From assembly GCA_944321165.1 (NCBI GenBank), contig CALUKE010000002.1:124001-188000 (forward strand): a stretch of 64,000 nucleotides of DNA. The letters are read 5' to 3'. Positions 44,229-52,708 of this stretch are shown in pieces. Every line of letters starts with the position of its first letter. The stretch's first letter is position 1. The DNA comes from an uncultured Odoribacter sp. (GTDB lineage: Bacteria > Bacteroidota > Bacteroidia > Bacteroidales > Marinifilaceae). The notes beneath the pieces were generated by a model. That model worked only from the letters and a program-made list of their open reading frames with translations, did not search any database and was not told the DNA's origin. A program made the translations under genes and the position numbers.

Positions 44229-44929
44229 TCGATTCCTCTGTTTTTTAATAACTGTTCGATTAAAATGAGGTCTTCTTGGTAAGTCAATTTCAGGTTTGTA
44301 ATATCTCCTGGAACTATTTTGATTTCCTGTTCGGGAAGATATCGCTTGACGACTCCGCAATCATCCGTTGTTTTGAAATGAGGGTCCTGCAGGGCTTGCC
44401 GGTAGGCTTTTTGCAGCACTTCGTTGTGAAAGCCCTGTGGAGTCTGCACCTGATACAACCGACTGCGGTCCGGGATTCGGGAGATGCAGTTGTGCTCCGG
44501 ATCAACCTCGATGATGGTATCTGTTGCAGGGATTGCAACGTTTACGGCTCCGTATTTCTGCAGACTGGCGATGACTTCCTCGATGATTCTTCGGGTGACC
44601 AGTGGACGTACAGCATCGTGGATCAGCAGATGGCAAGACTGTCCTTCGTATAATTTCAAAGCCGCCAATACGGAAAGATAGCGTTCCCGGCCTCCGTCAA
44701 TCAAATGTCGGATTTTGGGAAAGCGATTCCCTGCCAATATACCTTCACAGGTTTGTCTCCAGGCTGGATGTGTGATAAGAACCATCTCATCGATCGATGA
44801 AATCGAATGAAAACTTTCCAGACTGTATTCCAGAATGGTTTTCCCATTTACTTTCCAAAATTGCTTTGGCAAACTGCCGCCGGCTCTTTGGCCGGAACCA
44901 CCGGCTAATATAAAAGCGATATGCGTCAT
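44216..44929 (-). CDS. ispD: IspD-like cytidylyltransferase
   Basis: A 237-residue IspD/TarI-family CTP transferase. The start is MTHIAFILAGGSG (44929), overlapping the GH92 stop by 4 nt. It has LAGGSGQRAGGSLPKQFW (CTP site; the usual GxRM Met is replaced by Ala), HDAVRPLVTRRII, ATDTIIEVD, and LYQVQTPQGFHNEVLQKAY. IspD makes CDP-methylerythritol for isoprenoids; the related TarI makes CDP-ribitol for surface polymers. As no second ispD is in view, the housekeeping role is the default, but its place between a mannosidase and Wzi in a surface operon leaves a CDP-polyol role open. Confidence 0.82.
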   Translation of the reverse strand: MTHIAFILAGGSGQRAGGSLPKQFWKVNGKTILEYSLESFHSISSIDEMVLITHPAWRQTCEGILAGNRFPKIRHLIDGGRERYLSVLAALKLYEGQSCHLLIHDAVRPLVTRRIIEEVIASLQKYGAVNVAIPATDTIIEVDPEHNCISRIPDRSRLYQVQTPQGFHNEVLQKAYRQALQDPHFKTTDDCGVVKRYLPEQEIKIVPGDITNLKLTYQEDLILIEQLLKNRGIECAG

Positions 44930-47139
44930 GATTGATGAGGTTCCGTGCTCAATACAAATTTTAATTCTCCGCCTTGCATGATTTCTTCGTGAGTGATCCA
45001 GCTGCGTTCCAGTTTTTCTCCGTTTAAAAAGACCTCCTGAACGTAGATGTGCTGATCGCTCTCCTTGTTTGCCCGGATGACAAATTTTTTTTCTGTACCG
45101 ACCGTAATGGTGATTTTGTCGAAAAGCGGCGCTCCCAGCTGGTATTTTCCTTCGACCGGGTTGACCGGATAGAATCCCATGGCTGAAAATACATACCAGG
45201 CAGACATTTGTCCACAATCTTCATTGCCGCATAAACCGTCTGGGGTATTGTTATACAGTTCTTTCAGGATTTTGTTAACATAGAACTGGGTTTTGTGGGG
45301 TTGATCCACATAGTTGTACAGATAGGCAATGTGGTGGGACGGTTCGTTGCCATGTGCGTATTGACCGATAAATCCGCTGATGTCGGGAGAGGCATTTTCT
45401 CCTTCCAGTTTTGCATCCAGTGTGAACAGACTGTCCAATTTGGTGCTAAACGCTTCCTTACCTCCGTGCAGGGCGATCAAACCTTCGATGTCGTGTTGTA
45501 CTAACCAGGAATATTGCCAGGCATTCCCTTCGGTATATTCATCGTCCCGGTGCTTGGAATAGAGCGGTGAAAACGGAATTTTCCATTCTCCTGTCGCCGA
45601 TTTGCCTCGCATGAAACCGGTCGACTGATCGAAAAGATTCATGTAATTGCGGGAGGCATTCAGGAAGAAAAGATAATCGTCCTCTTTTTGCAATGCCTTG
45701 GCCATTTGTGCAATACACCAATCGTCATAAGCATATTCCAAGGTTTTGGATACCGATTCGTTTTCAAGTTCGTAGGGAATATAATGATATTGCCGGTATG
45801 CTCCCATGCCGGCCCGGTCGGTGAGTGCCGTTTTTTTCATGGCATCGTAAGCTTTCTCTACATCGAACTGGCGAATGCCTTTCAGGTAGGCCTCCGTAAT
45901 GACGGGTATGGCATGATTCCCGATCATGCAGAACGTTTCGTTCCCCGCCAGTTCCCAGACAGGCAGCAGACCATAGGCGTCGTAATGTTTCAACATGGAA
46001 TGGATCATGTCTTCCACCCGTTTTTTCTGGGTGATCGTGAATAATGGATGGCAGGCCCGATAGGTGTCCCAAAGTGAGAAGACCGTGTATTGGTCGTGTT
46101 TGTGTACACTGTGGATTTCTTTGTCTGGACCTTTGTAATTGCCGTTGACATCGGAAAACAGGTAGGGAGCCGTATAGGCGTGGTAAAGGGCGGTATAGAA
46201 GTTTGTCAGATCGGCTTCATTTTTTCCCTCGACCCGGATTTTCTGGAGTTGGCGTTTCCAGTCATGTTTGGCATCTTTCTTGACCTTGTCGAAACTCCAG
46301 TGGGAAAGTTCTTTTTCCAGATTTGCTGCAGCTCCTTCTGTATTGGCAGATGAAATGCTGACCTTTGCCAATATCTTGTTGGTTTTTTCTCCAAAATCCA
46401 CATATAGATAACATCCGCTGTCGGTGAATCGTTGGCCGTTTTCAAGCGGTGCGAATTTTTGATTGCCGGCCCATACCTGACAGTCCTGAGAGAATTCGAT
46501 GACAAAATAAACCCGTTGATCGTTGGCCCAACCTTTTGATTTACGGTAACCTTCGAGCATCCGGTTGTTTATCTTCCGGATACTGGTTTCTAAGGTCCGG
46601 TCCCAATTGCGGGCTGTTGTCAGATCAATGGTCAGGGCGTGGGAGGTGTGTTCCGGATATTGATAATAGTGTATACCGCAACGTTTGGTAACCGACAGTT
46701 CCGTTTTGATGCCATTGTTGAAAACAACGCTGTAATAGCCGGGCTCAGCCTGTTCATTCCGGTGTGAGAAAAGTGCGTAACCGGATTCTATGTATTCGAT
46801 CGGACGAAGGCTGGTGTCCAGGGCTGTGATCACCGGTAAAAAGCGGATGTCCTGCAGATCACCGATGCCCGTTCCGCTCAGATGGGTATGTGAAAAGGAT
46901 GAAATGATGCTGTCGGAATAATGATAGCCGGAACACCAGTCCCAACCGCTACGAGGATTGTCCGGACTTAATTGTATGCCTCCGAAAGGCACGATGGCTC
47001 CCGGAAAACAATGTCCATGGCCTCCTGTTCCGATCATGGGATTGACGTATTCTGTTATTTTGGGCTCTTTATCGTTTTGACGGCAACTGATACAACCGAA
47101 TAGTAATGAAAGGATACAGACGTACAACTGTGTTCTCAT
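44926..47139 (-). CDS. GH92 alpha-mannosidase, lipoprotein
   Basis: A 737-residue GH92 exo-alpha-mannosidase with a lipoprotein signal (Cys at 16 or 19). Family signatures are YVNPMIGTGGHGHCFPGA, PDNPRSGWDWCSGYHY, SHTHLSGTGIGD, the LWDTYRACHPLF motif, WELAGNETFCMIGNHAIPV, and near the C-terminus GNEDCGQMSAWYVFSAMGFYPV, which holds the Ca2+-dependent active-site acids. GH92 enzymes trim alpha-1,2/3/4 mannose from N-glycans. It heads a leftward operon and overlaps the ispD-like gene by 4 nt. The pairing of a degradative lipoprotein with surface-glycan synthesis genes is unusual. Confidence 0.93.
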   Translation of the reverse strand: MRTQLYVCILSLLFGCISCRQNDKEPKITEYVNPMIGTGGHGHCFPGAIVPFGGIQLSPDNPRSGWDWCSGYHYSDSIISSFSHTHLSGTGIGDLQDIRFLPVITALDTSLRPIEYIESGYALFSHRNEQAEPGYYSVVFNNGIKTELSVTKRCGIHYYQYPEHTSHALTIDLTTARNWDRTLETSIRKINNRMLEGYRKSKGWANDQRVYFVIEFSQDCQVWAGNQKFAPLENGQRFTDSGCYLYVDFGEKTNKILAKVSISSANTEGAAANLEKELSHWSFDKVKKDAKHDWKRQLQKIRVEGKNEADLTNFYTALYHAYTAPYLFSDVNGNYKGPDKEIHSVHKHDQYTVFSLWDTYRACHPLFTITQKKRVEDMIHSMLKHYDAYGLLPVWELAGNETFCMIGNHAIPVITEAYLKGIRQFDVEKAYDAMKKTALTDRAGMGAYRQYHYIPYELENESVSKTLEYAYDDWCIAQMAKALQKEDDYLFFLNASRNYMNLFDQSTGFMRGKSATGEWKIPFSPLYSKHRDDEYTEGNAWQYSWLVQHDIEGLIALHGGKEAFSTKLDSLFTLDAKLEGENASPDISGFIGQYAHGNEPSHHIAYLYNYVDQPHKTQFYVNKILKELYNNTPDGLCGNEDCGQMSAWYVFSAMGFYPVNPVEGKYQLGAPLFDKITITVGTEKKFVIRANKESDQHIYVQEVFLNGEKLERSWITHEEIMQGGELKFVLSTEPHQS

Positions 47140-47198
47140 GAAAATTTAGCGTAAATTTGAATTAGCTTATCGTTTCTCGGGGTAAAGGTAAGAAAAAA

Positions 47199-47228
47199 AT
47201 AAGAGATCGGTAACCCGATCTCTTATTA
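47199..47228 (-). terminator. Strong hairpin with T-run in the GH92/trmN6 gap
   Basis: A perfect 13-bp stem (47199-47211 with 47216-47228), loop TAAC, followed on the minus strand by TTTTTTTCTT. It fits a terminator for the leftward trmN6 gene, 178 nt downstream of its stop. If GH92 transcription starts farther right (47299), the same hairpin would lie in its leader as an attenuator. Confidence 0.7.
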
Positions 47229-47405
47229 ATTACTAACTACTAACCTAAACATACAAACTTATGAAAAAAACGTGTCTTTTATCTTCGTTTTGATATGACA
47301 AAGATAAGGTTGTTTTATGGATTCCTCCGTTAAGGGATCGTTAAATGTTTTGAATACTTTCTTGTTAAATAAATATTTTTACTAAAAAAGTGAAAAATCA
47401 ACGGA
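47229..47405. other. Gene-free interval with G-free leader and 10-codon frame
   Basis: The plus strand from 47221 to 47263 has no G and leads into ATGAAAAAAACG at 47262, a 10-residue frame (MKKTCLLSSF, stop at 47292-47294). This looks like the 5' end of an exported-protein gene that has been lost, or a small leader. A leftward TATCTTTG (47306-47299) fits a -7 box. The rest is A+T-rich with nothing recognised. Confidence 0.4.
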
Positions 47406-48104
47406 TTATTCCATTTTGAGGTAGAATGTTCGGGTCAGGGCGATGTATTCCTGGCTGTAATGATGTCGGGCCAATTCGATGATCAATTTGTTTTCTTCCG
47501 GAGATTGTCGGCAAAAGGTGAAATGGATCAGCAGGCGTTTGGCTGCTTTTTCGGGAGTCGGATGCACATGGGTGATTCTGTGTGGAAACAAACCTTTGCT
47601 TTCCGCATAAAGAATCAGTCGATTGGCTTCTTGTACGGGAAGTATGACCTGTAACGAACCGGCGGGAAGCAATAGACGGACCGCATGATCGATCAGTTCG
47701 TGATGAGGTAAGGGATCGCTGTGACGGGCCAGAGAACGGGCCGGTTCGGGGGCTGGCGTGGAATGTTCGAAAAAGGGCGGATTACACAAAATACAGTCGT
47801 AGGAATAACTCGGGTGGAAAGATTGTAGTGCCTGCTGATAGACGCGAATACGGGTAGACCACGGACTGAGGTGTATGTTCTCTTGGGCTTGCTGACAAGC
47901 CGATGCGACAATGTCTATGGCATCGATCTGTGCTCGGGAATTTCTCTGTGCAGCCATGAGTGCCAGCAGGCCGGTTCCCGTGCCGATATCCAGGATTGTG
48001 CTTGCATTTTCCAATTCGGCCCATGCACCCAGCAATACACCGTCTGTACCGACTTTCATCGGCGTGCGGTCTTGATGGATGGTAAATTGTTTGAACTGGA
48101 ACAT
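47406..48104 (-). CDS. trmN6: tRNA1(Val) (adenine37-N6)-methyltransferase-like protein
   Basis: A 232-residue class I methyltransferase. I start at MFQFKQFTIHQDRTPMKVGTD (48104); the upstream in-frame start would cross the DUF5606 terminator. Motifs: KVGTDGVLLGAW, LDIGTGTGLLALMAAQRN (SAM motif I), AIDIVASACQQAQEN, and DCILCNPPFFEHS, the NPPF tetrad used for N6-adenine transfer. The length and KVGTDG block are those of YfiC/TrmN6, which methylates A37 of tRNA-Val. It follows the DUF5606 gene in the same direction, with a terminator between them. Confidence 0.9.
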   Translation of the reverse strand: MFQFKQFTIHQDRTPMKVGTDGVLLGAWAELENASTILDIGTGTGLLALMAAQRNSRAQIDAIDIVASACQQAQENIHLSPWSTRIRVYQQALQSFHPSYSYDCILCNPPFFEHSTPAPEPARSLARHSDPLPHHELIDHAVRLLLPAGSLQVILPVQEANRLILYAESKGLFPHRITHVHPTPEKAAKRLLIHFTFCRQSPEENKLIIELARHHYSQEYIALTRTFYLKME

Positions 48105-48134
48105 CGGAGAAACAGGCGAAGAAAATGAGTGGCA

Positions 48135-48175
48135 AAACTGTATTGGGAGAAGGAAACAGACTCCCAATACAGTTT
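48135..48175 (-). terminator. Terminator of the DUF5606 operon
   Basis: A perfect 15-bp inverted repeat (48135-48149 with 48161-48175, 11-nt loop), ending TTTTGCC on the minus strand, 6 nt after the DUF5606 stop. Confidence 0.75.
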
Positions 48176-48181
48176 CAGTAT

Positions 48182-48601
48182 TTAAGCTTCCTGGTTAGCC
48201 TCCTGCTTTTCTTCTTTTTCTTCAAAATTCAGAAGGCCTTTCCCGGCCAGCAGGTTATACCATTGAATGATTTTTTTCATATCCGATACGTATACCCGGT
48301 CCTTGTCGTATTCTGGTACGATTTCTTCAAAATAGGCAAGAATCTTCTCTGTCGGTTCTTTATGACTCAGGGTCGGCTGTCCGTTTTCTTTGGTATAGAT
48401 TCGTTTGAAAACTTCTTTTAGAGGCAGATCCTCCGCTTCCGTATAAATGGAAATATCTTCCAGGGCGATGATTTTGGAATTTGAATATGCCGGGAAACGC
48501 TTGCCGTCGATAAGCGATTCTACAATGATAGCATTCGAAGAGTTACTGATCAGTTTCTGTAAACCAGGTTTTCCTGATATGGATAAAATTTCTTTTAACA
48601 T
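48182..48601 (-). CDS. DUF5606 protein
   Basis: A 139-residue cytoplasmic protein of the DUF5606 family, found across Bacteroidota and without an assigned function. It begins MLKEILSISGKPGLQKLIS and has NAIIVESLIDGKRFPAYSNS, giving an SH3-like small beta region in the first 60 residues. A helical part follows (EILAYFEEIVPEYDKDRVYVSDMKK split by loops), and then an acidic Glu/Gln tail (EEKEEKQEANQEA). In related genomes it sits near coaE, ybbR and yajC, as here. No catalytic motif is visible. Confidence 0.85.
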   Translation of the reverse strand: MLKEILSISGKPGLQKLISNSSNAIIVESLIDGKRFPAYSNSKIIALEDISIYTEAEDLPLKEVFKRIYTKENGQPTLSHKEPTEKILAYFEEIVPEYDKDRVYVSDMKKIIQWYNLLAGKGLLNFEEKEEKQEANQEA

Positions 48602-48681
48602 AGTTCGTTATTTGAAGTTTTACAAAAATGAGTTGCAAAACTAAGCTAATTAATTGAATATTGAAAATTGCATCCTGAAAA

Positions 48682-49419
48682 TTATACGATTCCTCTTTGC
48701 TTCTTGATTTTTTCGTAGGCTACGTTGATTTTGCTAAATTTTTCTTCTGCTGCTTTCCGGATGTCTTCGCCGAGATGTCCCACTTTGTCCGGGTGGTTTT
48801 CAAGGGCCATTTTCCGATAAGCTTTCTTAATCTCTTCGTTGGTAGCGCTGCTGCTCACGCCTAATACCTGGTAGGCGGATTCCAGGTCGTCGTAATACAT
48901 GGACTTGACAGACAGGAAGGTAACGTGGTCGATCCCCAGCTGGTTCGAAATGTTTTCCAACAACTGGATTTCAACGGCACTGACTGTCCCGTCGGCTTTG
49001 GCGATACCGAAAAGGAAATAGAGCAGTTGTACTTTCGACGCCTGAGGCATCTGAAAGCGGATTTGTTGGCATACTTCATTCAGCGGGATCTCCTTTTGGC
49101 TCAGTTCCTTGATCATTTGCATCGCTTCGCGGGTGGCTTCCACACCGAAATTCCGGATAAGAAATTCTTTGACGTAATCCAGTTCAGACCGCATCATTTT
49201 CCCGTCGGCTTTCATGACTGCCGTTGCCAAAACTGTCAGACAGAAGGTAAAATCACCTCTGCCGCTTTGTCCCGGAGGGACAGGTCCGCTATTGGAGGAA
49301 CCCGGGATGGTTTGGACGTTGTCGAACATCGAACCGATGAAAAGTCCGAATAAGGCTCCTAAGGGACCTCCGAAGACGAAGCCCAAGCCTGCACCGATCC
49401 ATTTGCCGTATTTTGCCAT
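48682..49419 (-). CDS. TerB/DnaJ-domain membrane-associated protein (DjlA-like)
   Basis: A 245-residue protein. Residues 8-30 form a Gly-rich hydrophobic segment ([21 protein letters not shown]). A TerB-like helical domain (about 55-165) has the [19 protein letters not shown] and [19 protein letters not shown] repeats, each with the acidic D-G-x-x-S pattern. A C-terminal J-domain (about 178-245) has [20 protein letters not shown] and the HPD of NHPDK, which stimulates Hsp70. The order equals DjlA, a membrane co-chaperone. It begins 3 nt after coaE. Confidence 0.88.
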   Translation of the reverse strand: MAKYGKWIGAGLGFVFGGPLGALFGLFIGSMFDNVQTIPGSSNSGPVPPGQSGRGDFTFCLTVLATAVMKADGKMMRSELDYVKEFLIRNFGVEATREAMQMIKELSQKEIPLNEVCQQIRFQMPQASKVQLLYFLFGIAKADGTVSAVEIQLLENISNQLGIDHVTFLSVKSMYYDDLESAYQVLGVSSSATNEEIKKAYRKMALENHPDKVGHLGEDIRKAAEEKFSKINVAYEKIKKQRGIV

Positions 49420-49422
49420 AGT

Positions 49423-50013
49423 TTATTGTGTTGAAAGTTGAGTGTTTAAAATAGTTAATAATTGAGGTAATACCAGGTGGTCGTCATCGTTGTATAGGAT
49501 AAAATCCGATTGTTTGCACTTCTCTTCCTCGTCCAACTGGTTGGACATGCGTGCCTTCACCTGTTCGGCGGTGCTTGTATCCCGGGCCATGACTCTTTTC
49601 AGACGGGTGGCTTCCGAAGCGGTTACACAAATGATGGCGTCGAAGTAGCCGTTCAGGTGTGCTTCGAACAGAATGGCCGATTCGAAAAATACCGGAGAAC
49701 CGTTTTGTCTGGATTTCCACTTTTGAAAGTCTCGCATAACCTCCGGATGAACAATGTGGTTTACTTCGGCCAAAAGTTCCGGTTGGCTGAATATGAGTGC
49801 GGACAGCCGCTGTTTGTTCAGGGGACCTTCCGGAAGATATATGTCCGGACCGAAACGCTGGATCAGGGCAGTCCGAAGATGAGGGGCTTCATTCATGAGA
49901 CGCGAAGCTTCCCGGTCGGCGATATAGACCGCATATCCCATGTGTTTGAGAATCCGGGCAACCGTACTTTTCCCGGAACCGATGCCTCCTGTTAAACCGA
50001 TTGCATGTGCCAT
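49423..50013 (-). CDS. coaE: Dephospho-CoA kinase
   Basis: Phosphorylates the 3'-OH of dephospho-CoA, the final step of coenzyme A synthesis. The 196-residue protein has the P-loop GLTGGIGSGKSTVARIL, the CoA-domain start YIADREASRLMNE, NHIVHPEVMRDF, and FFESAILFEAHLNGYFDAIICV, all standard for CoaE. Its ATG shares one base with the ybbR stop (TAATG), so they are translationally coupled, and the DjlA-like gene follows at 3 nt. Confidence 0.95.
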   Translation of the reverse strand: MAHAIGLTGGIGSGKSTVARILKHMGYAVYIADREASRLMNEAPHLRTALIQRFGPDIYLPEGPLNKQRLSALIFSQPELLAEVNHIVHPEVMRDFQKWKSRQNGSPVFFESAILFEAHLNGYFDAIICVTASEATRLKRVMARDTSTAEQVKARMSNQLDEEEKCKQSDFILYNDDDHLVLPQLLTILNTQLSTQ

Positions 50014-50990
50014 TATTTCTTTTCGATTATGTATTCCACTTTTTGTGGAGTGAAAGACAGATTTTTTATAAATGCCGGAACTTTTACGGCTTTGATTTCT
50101 AAATAGGCCTCGTTTGTCTGTTGTGGATAGTCGACAGCAAATATAAAGTCTTCCGCCGTGATTTTGTCGTATTTGCTCAAGCCTACTTCGTAACTGATGT
50201 TGATATTGTCCGGAAACAGCCGGAGTGCAAGCGAATCGGGCACTTGCAATGTCTGTAATGGGATGGTTTTGTGTGCTTCCGTAAACTGTTCCACCCGTAC
50301 TTCGACTTTGACGGAATTCTCTGTTGTTTGACAGAATGGCAGATTTACCAGATTGGCGGTTTGGGTTGTGTTTTTACTAATATTTTTCAGTTGAATCTCT
50401 GTTGTCGGTATCCCTTGTAAAGTATCCAGTATGTTGGCGGGCCCTTCTATCCATACGCTATCCGGTTGAGCAGTGATCGCATCAACGATGTATTGCCGTT
50501 TCAGGGTGTAATGTACCGTAGGGCTTATGGCTACCTTTTTTTTCTCGGCTTCGCTGAACTTGAAGGTGATTTCTTCCGGGAATACATTCTGCAGTTGAAT
50601 TTCATTGTTTAGCTGGCTGCTGATTTTTTCTTTGAGTTCATTGGTCTGCAGGGTAAAGGCTGCCAGGTTTTTGTTTTGGCAGTAACTGCCGACATTGAAG
50701 GTGATGGGGAGAAAAGAGGTTTGTATACGATACCTCAATAACGCAAATCCCTTGGCTTTGACCTGTAGCCGGAATTGTGTCGGTAAATCTGCGATGGGAT
50801 AGTGTCCCGTTGGAAAATTGGTATATTTCACCGGGTAGGTGATCTCTGTCGAATATTCTTTGCTCAACGCGTTCAAAAACCACAATATGGAGGCAATCAC
50901 TACACAAATCAGATACGTGATGATGTTTCTGTTCAGGTGTTTTTCCTTGAATTGCCGTATGAGGGGTATGAGAACTTTGAACCGCTGCAT
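50013..50990 (-). CDS. YbbR-like domain protein
   Basis: A 325-residue membrane-anchored protein. An N-terminal charged stretch precedes one membrane helix (about 24-42, ITYLICVVIASILWFLNAL), and the rest is extracytoplasmic beta structure with YbbR-like repeats (SVWIEGPANILDTLQGIPTTEI, VKVEVRVEQF). In Firmicutes, YbbR (CdaR) regulates the diadenylate cyclase CdaA. No cyclase gene is beside it here, so the function in this organism is open. It is in one operon with yajC upstream and coaE downstream. Confidence 0.85.
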   Translation of the reverse strand: MQRFKVLIPLIRQFKEKHLNRNIITYLICVVIASILWFLNALSKEYSTEITYPVKYTNFPTGHYPIADLPTQFRLQVKAKGFALLRYRIQTSFLPITFNVGSYCQNKNLAAFTLQTNELKEKISSQLNNEIQLQNVFPEEITFKFSEAEKKKVAISPTVHYTLKRQYIVDAITAQPDSVWIEGPANILDTLQGIPTTEIQLKNISKNTTQTANLVNLPFCQTTENSVKVEVRVEQFTEAHKTIPLQTLQVPDSLALRLFPDNINISYEVGLSKYDKITAEDFIFAVDYPQQTNEAYLEIKAVKVPAFIKNLSFTPQKVEYIIEKK

Positions 50991-51028
50991 AATATGAAAT
51001 TTATACCTGTCATTGGGAAGAAGCGATG

Positions 51029-51049
51029 CGCCCGGAAAGAATCCGGGCG
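51029..51049. other. GC-rich hairpin between yajC and ybbR
   Basis: A perfect 8-bp stem (51029-51036 with 51042-51049) with a 5-nt loop, but no T-run on either strand. It may be an mRNA processing or stability element inside the operon. Confidence 0.3.
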
Positions 51050-51064
51050 GTTTCGATCGATCTT

Positions 51065-51379
51065 TTATTTTGCCGGAGTGGCATCGGTCATGTCTTTGAT
51101 AACGGCCGATTTGTCTATTTTCAAACGGTTCTGACCTTCCACCTCCATGATGATATAGTAGTCTCCGATTTCCACGACCTTGCCGTAAATACCGCCGGTG
51201 GTGACGATTTTATCGCCTTTTTTCAAGGAATCCCGGAAGTTTTTCAACTCTTTTTGTCTCTTCATTTGAGGACGGATCATGAAGAACCAGAATACGACAA
51301 TGATCAAGATCAGGGGTAAAAAACTCATTAAACCGCCTCCCGGTTGTTGTTGCTGTAATAAAATGAATAATGTGTTCAT
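51065..51379 (-). CDS. yajC: Preprotein translocase subunit YajC
   Basis: A 104-residue single-pass inner-membrane accessory of SecDF. A Gln/Gly-rich start is followed by one helix (about 18-36, FLPLILIIVVFWFFMIRP), then the conserved cytoplasmic part RPQMKRQKELKNFRDSLKKG and VTTGGIYGKVVEIGDYYIIM. The RPQ-x-KR block and the TTGGIYGKV turn are diagnostic. It follows the DUF1573 lipoprotein gene by 26 nt. Confidence 0.94.
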   Translation of the reverse strand: MNTLFILLQQQQPGGGLMSFLPLILIIVVFWFFMIRPQMKRQKELKNFRDSLKKGDKIVTTGGIYGKVVEIGDYYIIMEVEGQNRLKIDKSAVIKDMTDATPAK

Positions 51380-51405
51380 AATGGTTATTATTAATAATGA
51401 TTATT

Positions 51406-51834
51406 TTATGGCTTTACATTTGCGGAAAAATGAAGTGAAACCTCTTCTCCCAAAATGTTTGCAAATATACGGATTTCTTTGTATTGTCTACCGTATCTGC
51501 CTTCAGAGTTGAAGGCAATTTCAATTTTTCCTTTTTCCCCAGGCGGAACAGGCTTCGGGTCATATTCGGTGGTGGTACATCCGCAGCCGGTTTCTATCCG
51601 TTTGATCAACAGGTTTTCTGTGCCTGTGTTTTTGAAATGGAAAGTATGGGTGACCGTTTCGCCTTCCTTGATTTCTCCGAAGTCCCAAAGGGTTTCCTGC
51701 CATTCGATCCGGGTATCGGCTGTCGGTTCCTGTTCCGTTGGCCGGCCCGTTTTGTTTTTGCAGGAAGAAAGCAACAGACTGCTTAGCAGGAGAAGTGAGA
51801 ACGACAGATATGCGATGGATTTTTTCATGGTCAT
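51406..51834 (-). CDS. DUF1573 lipoprotein
   Basis: A 142-residue lipoprotein with signal MKKSIAYLSFSLLLLSSLLLSSC (split by the initial MT). One DUF1573 (ASH/MSP-like immunoglobulin-fold) domain follows: WQETLWDFGEIKEGETVTHTF, then FKNTGTENLLIKRIETGCGC and TTEYDPKPVPPGEKGKIEIAF, with the Cys-Gly-Cys turn typical of this family. The role is unknown. Starts at 51834 and 51828 are both ATG; the first directly abuts the AMP nucleosidase stop. Confidence 0.88.
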   Translation of the reverse strand: MTMKKSIAYLSFSLLLLSSLLLSSCKNKTGRPTEQEPTADTRIEWQETLWDFGEIKEGETVTHTFHFKNTGTENLLIKRIETGCGCTTTEYDPKPVPPGEKGKIEIAFNSEGRYGRQYKEIRIFANILGEEVSLHFSANVKP

Positions 51835-52605
51835 TTAAAAAATCAGGTGTTTGACAGAGTAATTCTTTTCCTGGATATGGGCTAAAGCTTCGACGCCGAT
51901 CTCCAGGTGTTGTTTTACGAAATTCTGGGTGACCTGTTTGTCGGATTCGGCCGTTTTGATTCCTTCGGAAATCATCGGCCGGTCGGATACCAGCAACAGG
52001 GCTCCGGTCGGAATCCGGTTGGCAAATCCGACCGTGAAGATGGTGGCGGTTTCCATATCGACAGCCATGGCCCGGGTCGTTTTCAGGTATTCTTTAAACG
52101 GCTCGTCGTATTCCCATACCCGGCGGTTGGTGGTGTATACGACACCGGTGTAATATTGCCGTCCGTGTCTGGTAATGATCTTTGAACAGGCTTTCTGGAT
52201 ACTGAATGCCGGCAATGCGGGCACTTCGTGTGGAAGGTAGTCGTTGGAGGTTCCTTCGCCTTTGATGGCCGCGATGGGAAGAATGTAGTCGCCTACCGCA
52301 TTTTTTTCCTTGATTCCGCCGCATTTGCCGATAAAAAGCACCGCTTCGGGCTCGATGGCCGACAGCAGGTCCAGGATGGTCGCGGCATTGGGACTGCCCA
52401 TGCCGAAATTGATCAGGGTAATGCCGTTGTACGACACATTGGGCATGGTCTTGTCTTCACCGATGATGGGAACCTGATACATATCCGCAAACAGTTCCAG
52501 ATAATATTCGAAGTTCGTGAGCAGAATGTATTTGGTAAAGTCTTTCAGCTCCCGACCGGTATACCGGGGTAACCAGTTGTCAACAATGTCTTTCTTTGTT
52601 TTCAT
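51835..52605 (-). CDS. amn: AMP nucleosidase
   Basis: Splits AMP to adenine and ribose 5-phosphate. I start at MKTKKDIVDNWLPRYTG (52605), 7 nt after CAGGG; further upstream in-frame ATGs would extend into the divergent queA promoter. The 256-residue protein is the short Bacteroidota form, consisting of the nucleoside-phosphorylase fold alone: NGITLINFGMGSPNAATI, VLFIGKCGGIKEKNAVGDYI, GEGTSNDYLP, and VDMETATIFTVGFAN with the catalytic-site Glu of the family. It lacks the N-terminal domain of E. coli Amn. It heads the operon running to DUF1573 and yajC. Confidence 0.87.
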   Translation of the reverse strand: MKTKKDIVDNWLPRYTGRELKDFTKYILLTNFEYYLELFADMYQVPIIGEDKTMPNVSYNGITLINFGMGSPNAATILDLLSAIEPEAVLFIGKCGGIKEKNAVGDYILPIAAIKGEGTSNDYLPHEVPALPAFSIQKACSKIITRHGRQYYTGVVYTTNRRVWEYDEPFKEYLKTTRAMAVDMETATIFTVGFANRIPTGALLLVSDRPMISEGIKTAESDKQVTQNFVKQHLEIGVEALAHIQEKNYSVKHLIF

Positions 52606-52625
52606 CATATCCCTGATCTTTTTCG

Positions 52626-52633
52626 TATCTTTG
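52626..52633 (+). promoter_or_regulatory. Putative queA -7 element
   Basis: TATCTTTG, 75 nt upstream of the queA start, fits TAnnTTTG; a -33 TTTG at proper spacing is not seen. A small TCCGA/TCGGA inverted repeat (52655-52669) follows in the leader. Confidence 0.35.
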
Positions 52634-52708
52634 TCCGATTTTGCTGCAGACGGGTCCGATTTTTTCGGATGATAAAAATAAAATATAATTGTCAAACGAC
52701 AAAATGAT

